Source of the DNA: Paraburkholderia antibiotica
GTDB lineage: Bacteria > Pseudomonadota > Gammaproteobacteria > Burkholderiales > Burkholderiaceae
Direction of reading: 5' to 3'
Assembly: GCF_012927125.1 (NCBI RefSeq)
Contig: NZ_JABBFZ010000017.1
Span: 1 to 64,000, forward strand
Length of the DNA stretch: 64,000 bases
This document shows positions 57,759 to 64,000 of the stretch, in pieces. A program made the translations under genes and the position numbers. The notes beneath the pieces are model-generated. The model was not told where the DNA came from and searched no databases. It saw only the letters and a list, made by a program, of their open reading frames with translations. Every line of letters starts with the position of its first letter. The stretch's first letter is position 1.

Positions 57759-58792
57759 GCGCAACGACCCTGGCGGCGACGTTCGGCGGGATCGCGGGCA
57801 GCGACCTCGAGGCCGAGCTCGCGCAACCGCGCGTGGCGGACCACGACGCGAGCGAGGTGAGGGAAGTCGAGCGGGAGAGTGTGCCCGGGCACGGCGCCGC
57901 GCGAGGACTACAGCCCGCCGTGGCGCTCGGCCGCCATGATACGCGCGGCGACACACACCAGGCGAACGATTACACGAACGACTACGCGGTGCAACTGCGC
58001 GGCGTCGGCAAACGCTACGGCGAGCGTGAAGTGCTGTCCGGTTTCGATCTGTCGATCGAGCGCGGTAGCTTCGTGGCGATCGTCGGCCGTAGCGGTTGCG
58101 GCAAGTCGACGTTGCTGCGGCTCATCGCTGGGCTCGAGACGGCCAGTGCCGGTGTGCTCGACAAGCACGTGGACGACGGTGGTCCGCTCGATACCCGCAT
58201 CATGTTTCAGGACGCGCGTCTGCTGCCGTGGAAGAGCGTGCTGCAGAACGTGATGCTCGGTCTCGGCCGCGGCGCGCGCGACGATGCGCGCGCGGTGCTG
58301 GCCGAGGTCGGTCTGCTCGAACGCGCGAACGACTGGCCCGCGCAGCTATCCGGCGGCCAGCGCCAGCGCGTCGCGCTCGCGCGAGCGCTCGTGCATCGTC
58401 CGCAACTGCTGCTGCTCGACGAACCGCTCGGCGCGCTCGATGCATTGACGCGAATCGAAATGCACGCGCTGATCGAGCGGCTGTGGCGCGAACATCGCTT
58501 CACCGCGCTGCTTGTCACGCACGACGTGCACGAAGCGGTTGCGCTTGGTGACCGGATTCTGCTGATCGAGGAGGGGCGCATCGCGCTCGATCAGCCGGTC
58601 GCGCTTGCGCGTCCGCGCGCACGGGCGTCGGCGGGCTTCGCCGCGCTTGAGGAGCACGTGCTGCAACGCGTGCTGAAAAATGCACCGAATGACGATGCGC
58701 GGTCGCATCGCGTGTATCAGCCGTATGACCCATACGGGGTGTCCGACGCGGGACGTCTCGCGCGGCCGACCGAGGTGCGCTGGGCCGTGTGA
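57755..58792 (+). CDS. ssuB: Aliphatic sulfonate ABC transporter ATP-binding protein
   Basis: ATPase of the sulfonate importer. ATG 57755 overlaps the ssuC stop (ATGA). The 345 residues begin with an extended, charged 75-residue leader (to about HQANDYTNDYAVQL) not found in short SsuB proteins. The ATPase follows with Walker A GRSGCGKST, Q-loop FQDARLLPWKSV, signature LSGGQRQRVALARAL, Walker B LLLLDEPLGALD and switch HDVHEAV. The C-terminal 50 residues are less conserved. A downstream start for the ATPase core cannot be excluded, but overlap coupling supports 57755. Confidence 0.95.
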   Translation: MSATTLAATFGGIAGSDLEAELAQPRVADHDASEVREVERESVPGHGAARGLQPAVALGRHDTRGDTHQANDYTNDYAVQLRGVGKRYGEREVLSGFDLSIERGSFVAIVGRSGCGKSTLLRLIAGLETASAGVLDKHVDDGGPLDTRIMFQDARLLPWKSVLQNVMLGLGRGARDDARAVLAEVGLLERANDWPAQLSGGQRQRVALARALVHRPQLLLLDEPLGALDALTRIEMHALIERLWREHRFTALLVTHDVHEAVALGDRILLIEEGRIALDQPVALARPRARASAGFAALEEHVLQRVLKNAPNDDARSHRVYQPYDPYGVSDAGRLARPTEVRWAV

Positions 58793-58878
58793 GTGGGCGA
58801 AGCGGCGCGATTTAACCGGTTTGTTGGGTGGTTTTTATTGGGTTTTCGTTTTCAACTGCTTTTGTGGAGCTATTTCAA

Positions 58879-59094
58879 ATGAGCATTTCCGCCATCAACG
58901 TGCGCAATCAGTTCAAAGGCAAGATCAGGGAAATCATCCGCGGCTCGGTGGTGTCCGAGGTCGATGTGGAGACGCCGTTCGGCGTCGTCACGTCGGTGAT
59001 CACGACGCGTTCGGTCGACGAGCTCGAACTGAAAGTCGGCTCGGAAGTGGTCGCGCTCGTGAAGTCGACCGAGGTATCGATCGCGCGACTTTGA
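58879..59094 (+). CDS. Molbindin (single TOBE-domain molybdate-binding protein)
   Basis: A 71-residue mono-TOBE protein (MSISAINVRNQFKGKIREII then RGSVVSEVDVETPFGVVTSVITTRSVDELEL...VALVKSTEVSIARL). Molbindins assemble into hexamers that bind molybdate or related oxyanions in the cytoplasm. ATG 58879 has GTGGAGC upstream. It follows ssuB by 86 bp on the same strand; a shared transcript is possible. Family assignment is clear from the NxxKG and SVxxLxLKxG patterns. Confidence 0.9.
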   Translation: MSISAINVRNQFKGKIREIIRGSVVSEVDVETPFGVVTSVITTRSVDELELKVGSEVVALVKSTEVSIARL

Positions 59095-59139
59095 CCGTGC
59101 TGCGTTAAGGATCGGCTTTGACGCGAAGGCCGCGCGCGG

Positions 59140-59400
59140 CTATTTCGCGTTCGCGCCGCTCGCGGGCGGTGCGTGCGACATGCGATCGTTGGTCGGCCTC
59201 GCAGGACGCTTGATCGGCATGTTGTCCGGGTTGCTGGAGCTGCCCGCGCCCGAGGCGGTCTCGGGCGGTTTGGCCATCGGCGCATGGCTGTCCGGCGGCG
59301 TGCTCGGGGGCGTCTGCGCGAAAGCTGTCGCGCTGCACGCGAGCGCCGCCGCGAGCGCGATCCCGGCGGCGGTTAGCGTCGAGCCTTTGCATTGCTTCAT
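59140..59400 (-). CDS. Small secreted Pro/Ser-rich protein
   Basis: An 86-residue protein with an excellent AAGGAGAACGAC ribosome-binding site and a clear signal peptide (MKQCKGSTLTAAGIALAAAL then ACSATAFAQ, cleavage after AFA). The mature part is short, Pro/Ser/Gly/Asn-rich and ends with GANAK; it is probably unstructured in the periplasm. No function is recognised. Confidence 0.75.
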   Translation of the reverse strand: MKQCKGSTLTAAGIALAAALACSATAFAQTPPSTPPDSHAPMAKPPETASGAGSSSNPDNMPIKRPARPTNDRMSHAPPASGANAK

Positions 59401-59710
59401 GTCGTTCTCCTTCGATGCCGCGCGCCTTTGCGTTTCGAGCGCAGGTGATGGCTAGCCACGCGGCTGTATCGACACTGCGTGAGTAGCATGTCGTGTTCCG
59501 CGCCGACGGTGTGGCCTTCGTGCCGTTCTATTTCCACCTGGATCCACCTTTACGCGCGCGCCGGACTGTCGCGCTGCGCGCGTTTTCAAGCCGGTTCCAG
59601 AACGCCAATTTCCAGCGTCCGCGCTCCGTGTCATCGCGCATCGCCTGTGCCCGCCAGCATCGGCGGATGAAACTTGCTAGGATGAATTGAACATTCCGAT
59701 GGAGACGGCC

Positions 59711-59905
59711 ATGTCGAAGTCCCTGAGTCCCGAAGCGGTCGAAGCGCTACGGCGTCTGAACGAAGTCGGCGTCGGCCAGACGACGCCCGAAGTCGCGCCG
59801 TCCGTCGTGGCGGAGTTGCTGGCGAGCGGCCTCGTGGCCGAGGCCGGCAGCGGCGTGGAGATCAATTGCAGCGGGCGGCAGTATCTGTCCGGCGATTGCG
59901 ATTGA
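59711..59905 (+). CDS. Small hypothetical protein (64 residues)
   Basis: ATG 59711 (MSKSLSPEAVEALRRLNEVG) with GGAG 8 bp upstream. The sequence looks like a small winged-helix or helical fold (EVAPSVVAELLASGLVAEAGSGVEINCSGRQYL), with a hydrophobic helix followed by a beta hairpin. No named family is recognised. A TTG at 59687 could extend it by eight residues. Confidence 0.65.
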   Translation: MSKSLSPEAVEALRRLNEVGVGQTTPEVAPSVVAELLASGLVAEAGSGVEINCSGRQYLSGDCD

Positions 59906-60069
59906 TCGGGCGACCGGCGGCGCGTCGATGGCTGACCGATGATCGATACTGCGGCGTGATTCGGAAGACGAAGCGGCGCGTTGCAGGCGCGAGAGTGGCG
60001 AGCAATCGCGACGCTTGCAGGGACGGCTGCGGCCGCCCGATGCCAATTTCCGACACCACGGAGGCGAGC

Positions 60070-60312
60070 ATGGAACCGAGGGGCCTCGATATGGGCGATT
60101 ATCAGGAGCGCTACGGCGACTACGACATCGAGGTCGCCGTCGAGCAGGTGCTAACCGGCGTCAAGGCGCACTTCCGGGTGCTGCGCGGCGATGAGACGGT
60201 GGTCGACTGGCAACTGGTGCATATCGACACCTTGTGGCCCACCGAGCATGCGGCGGCCGAGGCGGGATTTCGCGCGGCGCGTGAGGCGATCGATGCGGGG
60301 TTGGCGCGGTAG
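60070..60312 (+). CDS. Small hypothetical protein (80 residues)
   Basis: ATG 60070 (MEPRGLDMGDYQERYGDYDI) follows CGGAGGCGAGC, a good ribosome-binding site. Alternating beta strands (DIEVAVEQV, AHFRVLRGDETVVDWQLVHIDTLWPTEHAAAEAGFRAAREAI) give a short beta-beta-beta-alpha pattern found in several Burkholderia small proteins. No function is known. Confidence 0.7.
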   Translation: MEPRGLDMGDYQERYGDYDIEVAVEQVLTGVKAHFRVLRGDETVVDWQLVHIDTLWPTEHAAAEAGFRAAREAIDAGLAR

Positions 60313-60357
60313 CGGCGCCGTGGTGGCGCCGTAGTGGCAGATGGCGCGCCGCTCCAA

Positions 60358-61560
60358 TCACTGATACGTCATGGTGAAAGTCATTTCACTATTGGCTGTA
60401 CCTGGACCGACAGGCGTGCCAGTCTGGTAATACCGCACCTTGAGCGGAATCGTGTAGTCACCGCCCGTGCTGGAGTTGTAGGTGCTGCTACCAGGGGCTG
60501 AGCCAAGCGTTGCGGCGCTTTGAAATCCCTTTGCCGCTGTCAGTGGGTTGCCGTCGTTATCGAGCAATTGCAGGCCGATCCCGGTCGCGGTGGATGAACC
60601 ATCCAGCGCGATGACCGCATCTGTACTCGATACGACTGTCGTAGCGGGATCGATCTCGTACTGGATGCTGTTCATTCCCGCCGGACAGCTGTTCAGTGCG
60701 ATGTTGAATGAGGTCGTGCCGGCAGACGTGCCCACGCCCTTGAGCTCACTCTGCTTAATGCTCGACATGACGACATTAACGTCGGGTGTCGTGCAGGACG
60801 GGGTCACGATGTTCATGCTCCCGTTGATATAGAGAGAGTTAAGCTGAGGGGAGGTCACGCTGGTGGCCACCACGCTGGTAGCGGAGGCCGAGAGCCAACT
60901 GGTCGCGATTGGTCCGGAAAAGCTGAGTGTCCCTGCCGTCACCAACCCGGTTTTGATGAGCTGGTATCCCCACGTTTCCCACGGGACGATGATCGGCGCA
61001 GTAACCGTGGAATATGCGTACACTGAGGGAGACGCCAGCAGTGCACCGGATGGATTGTTGTAACCAATGACCTTGATTCCAATGCCTGGCACATTGGTGG
61101 CGTAGACGTTCGCGATTGATGTCGTCGTCTGTGCCGTGTACATGCCTTCAACCAAGTAATTCACTACGCTCGCGGGACAGCTGATATTGGCGGTTGAGGT
61201 GGATGCTGTAGCTCCTACATTTAGCAGCACCGACCCGACTGCGGCATCCCGGGGGACCACCAGCGTGGCAGGTAGCGTAAGGTTGACGTCGCCGTTCTGT
61301 GTGCTTGCAAGTCTGCACCCGGTCTGCGCAAACGCACCCTGATTCATACAGAACAGGCAAACCAGTAACGGAAGCGCGAAGCGCAGGAATAGATACTTCA
61401 GAGACAGCGATCCCCACGGCAAGCCCGGCTGCAGCGTGCTCCCGCACCCCGGTGCTCCTGCAACGGGGCTCGCAGGCATCGCCATCCAGCCCGACATTCG
61501 CTTCACCAGCGGTGAATTGCCGCGTCGGCTATCCTCACCGAGATTCTTCACAGTCCTCAT
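60358..61560 (-). CDS. Fimbrial tip adhesin (type 1 / F17-like)
   Basis: A 400-residue fimbrial protein, second gene of a chaperone-usher operon. ATG 61560 overlaps the usher stop (TAATG). A hydrophobic signal segment (YLFLRFALPLLVCLFC, ending GAFA) begins only at residue 56, so the n-region is unusually long; a downstream non-ATG start would give a normal signal peptide. The mature N-terminal half is a lectin-like domain with Thr/Ser/Val-rich strands. The C-terminal pilin domain (about 255-400) has Cys pairs, the DVNVVMSS donor-strand region and the terminal GTANSEMTFTMTYQ beta strand of PF00419-type subunits. It should be secreted through the usher and assembled at the pilus tip. Confidence 0.85.
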   Translation of the reverse strand: MRTVKNLGEDSRRGNSPLVKRMSGWMAMPASPVAGAPGCGSTLQPGLPWGSLSLKYLFLRFALPLLVCLFCMNQGAFAQTGCRLASTQNGDVNLTLPATLVVPRDAAVGSVLLNVGATASTSTANISCPASVVNYLVEGMYTAQTTTSIANVYATNVPGIGIKVIGYNNPSGALLASPSVYAYSTVTAPIIVPWETWGYQLIKTGLVTAGTLSFSGPIATSWLSASATSVVATSVTSPQLNSLYINGSMNIVTPSCTTPDVNVVMSSIKQSELKGVGTSAGTTSFNIALNSCPAGMNSIQYEIDPATTVVSSTDAVIALDGSSTATGIGLQLLDNDGNPLTAAKGFQSAATLGSAPGSSTYNSSTGGDYTIPLKVRYYQTGTPVGPGTANSEMTFTMTYQ

Positions 61561-64000
61561 TACTTCACCTCTGTTTGACGGTCGTCCGGTAACGGCCGAG
61601 GAGAATTGTCGGCCTGCTGCGCCGTGCCGGAGGAGGGCATCTTCTGGTCGCCGGCGACTGGCACCGTGCCGACCTGGCCAACCTGGCAAACGGAGTCCAC
61701 CGTGGTCCACGTAGTGGACGTCTTGCTGACGGTGTCGGGCAGCGAGTACGACAGGCGGCACTCCTGCCGGTGGATGCCATCGGCCCAGCGCACGCTAAGC
61801 TCACCCTTCTGACTCTTCAGGCCGCGCACGATGATGCGTCCGCCTTGCGCCACCGTGCCCATGTTCTGTCCGGCGGCATCGAACACGTCCGCGCCGAACG
61901 GCATGGGCTGGCCATCCGTTCGCGTGGTGCGGATGATCGCCGAGGCACCCGGGTTGTCGGTCTCGAATGTGGCGCGCACGATCGCGCCCGCGGTAGGCGC
62001 CACGTGTTGCGAGGTGGACTTCAACTCCACACTCACCGGCAGCCCCTTCGGGTCGATCCCGATCTCGTTCCTCGAAAACGGCGTAAGGCCCGGCACCAGC
62101 GCATGCCCCCAGTGGTCCACGCGCAACCCTGCCTGGTTGGCGAGCTGGGCGCCCGCGGCATCCTTCGCTTCCACGATGGCCATCGTGTCGCCCGTGGCGG
62201 GCGACATCACGATGCCACCGCCGTAGGCCACCACCGTGCCCGAGGCGCCAGCCCCGTACTGGCTGTAGCCACTGGCCGTCGATGCATTGGCCGCGAGCGT
62301 AGACACCAGCGAGCGGTACGACACGCTGCCGCCGGCGCTGGTCGTGTTGCGCGAGGTGCCGCCACCGCTGTAGCCGCCGTTGACCGAGTAGCTGAACGCG
62401 TTGTTCTCGCCGAGCGTCCCCGACACCGTTTGCTGCACACTGGTGAGCCCGTTGGAGTCGTGCTGCACGCTGGTGGAGCTGAACGGCGTATGGGCTCCGA
62501 TGCCCAGCGGGACTGAGGCCGTGAGCATCACTCGGTTGTCCCACTTGTGGTTGACCACTTCGAGCTGGCGCGACAGCGAGATGCCGTAGCTGACGCGTTT
62601 GAAAACATTGTTGTAGCCTGCCTGGAACTGCACATCGGTGCCCCGCTGGCTCCAGTAGTTCTGGGCCGTGCCGCTCAGGTAGAACGTGCCCCAGCCCTGC
62701 GGCAGCCGCTGGTTCAGGGTCACCTGCGCGCTGTTGCGCGGGGTGCCGTTGCCGAACGTGTCCGGGCTCAGGTTGCCCGTGGCGCGCATGGCGATGGCGT
62801 TTTCCAGGCTCAGGAAGCCGCTGCTGGAATACCGGTACGCCGCCACCGAAATGTTGGTGTCGGTCGGCGCAAAAAACTTGCTGTAGCTGAGCCGCAGGCT
62901 TTGCCCCCTGCGCGAGACTTGCTGCGGCAGGCGGGTATCGGACTGCGTGATGTCCATCCCGAATGCGCCGAAGCGGGTATTGAGCGCCGCCCCCGCCACG
63001 GCGGCGAGGTAGCCGTCGGCAACGGTCACGCCGCCGTAGCCCGTGATCAGGTTGGTGAAGCCGTGCTGGACAGTCGCCTGGAACAGCAGCGGTTTCTCGT
63101 TGAGCAGCGCGCTGCGGTACTCACCGGCCGTCACGCTGTAGTGCGTGACGCCCGGGCGCAGCGCGTTGGGCGCCGCCGCATACGGCACCACGGAGATCGT
63201 CTGGGAACCATCGGCCTCAGTCACCACGACCTGCAGGTTGCCGCCGTAGCCGGTGGCATACAGGTCATTGATCTCGAACGGTCCGGGCGCCACGTTTGTC
63301 TCGTAGAGCACATTGCCGTTCTGCTGTACCTGCACCCGCGCGTTGGTGCGTGCCGTGCCGCGGATGATCGGCGCGTAGCCGCGCTGCGAATCCGGATACA
63401 TGCGGATGTCGCTCGCGAGCTGCACGCCCCGAAAGCCCACGCTGTCGAACATGGTGCCATCGGTGAAGGCGTCGCCAATGGTGAGCGCGCTCTTTAGCGG
63501 CGCAATCGCGCGCTGCAGGCTCGTCTCGATCGCCTGGTAGTGGGTACCCGACTGCGTGCCAGTCTGCGAGCTGCTGGACAGGTTGCCCGAATGCCGGAAG
63601 CGCCATGGCCCGACATTCACGCCGGCCGTCAGGCCCAGGTAGCCCTGGGTCACCGAGGCGCCGCCGTTCTGGCTGCGCCAGGCGTTGGCGTTGTACTGCA
63701 GCATGGCGGAGGTCACGCCATCATCCCAGTACTTCGGGTCCACGTAGCCGCGCGCCTGGCGGTTCATCGCGGCCTGCGGCACGCTGATATCAAGGCGCAG
63801 CTCGCCGTTGTCGAACGAGGCGCTTGCGTCGTTGATGAGTTGGGGCAGCGTTGTGCACTCACCCTTGTTCGCGAGCTGCGCGGTGGCCTCGGGGGAGAGT
63901 TTCGTGAGGTCAACCCCGATGCGCTCGAGCAGATCCTTGTCGAAACACGGCTCGACGCTGCCCGATGCCGTCTTCCTCAGCGTCACTTCGGTGCGTCCCA
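61560..64000 (-). CDS. Outer-membrane fimbrial usher (FimD/PapC type), 5' end outside window
   Basis: Assembles chaperone-bound pilus subunits across the outer membrane. More than 810 residues are visible and the N-terminal signal and part of the N-domain lie beyond 64000. Landmarks are TLPQLINDASASFDNGELRLDISVPQAAM, beta-barrel strands with YNANAWRSQNG, the plug-domain region DQFEINDLYATGYGGNLQVVVTEADG (written FEINDLYATGYGG), the conserved GLRVDHWGHALVPGLTPFSRNEIGID segment, and the C-terminal domains with FGADVFDAAGQNMGTVAQGGRIIVRGL. The adhesin gene follows directly. Confidence 0.95.
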   Translation of the reverse strand, partial: GRTEVTLRKTASGSVEPCFDKDLLERIGVDLTKLSPEATAQLANKGECTTLPQLINDASASFDNGELRLDISVPQAAMNRQARGYVDPKYWDDGVTSAMLQYNANAWRSQNGGASVTQGYLGLTAGVNVGPWRFRHSGNLSSSSQTGTQSGTHYQAIETSLQRAIAPLKSALTIGDAFTDGTMFDSVGFRGVQLASDIRMYPDSQRGYAPIIRGTARTNARVQVQQNGNVLYETNVAPGPFEINDLYATGYGGNLQVVVTEADGSQTISVVPYAAAPNALRPGVTHYSVTAGEYRSALLNEKPLLFQATVQHGFTNLITGYGGVTVADGYLAAVAGAALNTRFGAFGMDITQSDTRLPQQVSRRGQSLRLSYSKFFAPTDTNISVAAYRYSSSGFLSLENAIAMRATGNLSPDTFGNGTPRNSAQVTLNQRLPQGWGTFYLSGTAQNYWSQRGTDVQFQAGYNNVFKRVSYGISLSRQLEVVNHKWDNRVMLTASVPLGIGAHTPFSSTSVQHDSNGLTSVQQTVSGTLGENNAFSYSVNGGYSGGGTSRNTTSAGGSVSYRSLVSTLAANASTASGYSQYGAGASGTVVAYGGGIVMSPATGDTMAIVEAKDAAGAQLANQAGLRVDHWGHALVPGLTPFSRNEIGIDPKGLPVSVELKSTSQHVAPTAGAIVRATFETDNPGASAIIRTTRTDGQPMPFGADVFDAAGQNMGTVAQGGRIIVRGLKSQKGELSVRWADGIHRQECRLSYSLPDTVSKTSTTWTTVDSVCQVGQVGTVPVAGDQKMPSSGTAQQADNSPRPLPDDRQTEVK

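Overview
The window is high-GC proteobacterial DNA that reads as the primary chromosome of a Burkholderia-group bacterium (Burkholderia or Paraburkholderia). The evidence is the rnr-rlmB-rpiA run, the Nudix-aat-bpt-pyrD block, class II quinone-linked PyrD, and exopolysaccharide proteins resembling the Bce set. This assignment rests on recognised protein families and gene order; no database search was run.

Layout. (1) 1-1285: the end of an integrated element. An IS3-type insertion sequence enters at the left edge and cuts off the C-terminus of a P4-type integrase, which lies next to a tRNA-Leu(CAG). A second tRNA-Leu(CAG) follows, and each copy has its own promoter and terminator. (2) 1.9-7.1 kb: rnr, rlmB and rpiA. 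Between rlmB and rpiA sits a small AT-richer islet with an intact CdiI-like immunity gene and a CdiA-CT RNase A-like toxin fragment. The toxin is frameshifted by a 10-bp tandem duplication. (3) 7.2-39.5 kb: a large exopolysaccharide (EPS) locus with tyrosine autokinase, Wza-type export lipoprotein, WcaJ-type initiating transferase, Wzx flippase, Wzy-like polymerase, six glycosyltransferases, bifunctional ManC, a secreted beta-propeller protein and a two-headed alpha/beta hydrolase. In its middle is a translationally coupled operon: carrier protein, acyl-CoA dehydrogenase-like flavoprotein, aminoacyl-tRNA-synthetase-like amino acid:[carrier protein] ligase, DUF1839 protein and a family 2 glycoside hydrolase. 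(4) 40-44 kb: FadR-type regulator, Gfo/Idh/MocA oxidoreductase, and an amino-acid ABC permease plus binding protein. (5) 44-47.5 kb: pyrD and the N-degron transferases bpt and aat with a Nudix hydrolase. (6) 47.5-55 kb: a candidate small RNA and 25-residue membrane peptide, initiator tRNA-Met, a DUF336 protein, an SMR exporter, several small proteins, a divergent SDR/TetR pair with an obvious operator, and a 3-hydroxyisobutyryl-CoA hydrolase-like protein. (7) 55.7-60.3 kb: ssuD-ssuC-ssuB without ssuA or ssuE beside them, then a molbindin and small proteins. (8) 60.4-64 kb: a chaperone-usher fimbrial adhesin and an usher running off the right edge.

How the genes work together. ManC supplies GDP-mannose. 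The WcaJ-type protein starts the repeat unit on undecaprenyl phosphate, the glycosyltransferases extend it, Wzx flips it, the Wzy-like protein polymerises it, and the autokinase and Wza-type lipoprotein control chain length and export. The carrier-protein operon probably makes an activated, possibly oxidised, aminoacyl thioester. Its position suggests, but does not prove, that this is used to decorate or build the EPS or an associated metabolite. This operon and the frameshifted CDI module are the most interesting parts of the window.
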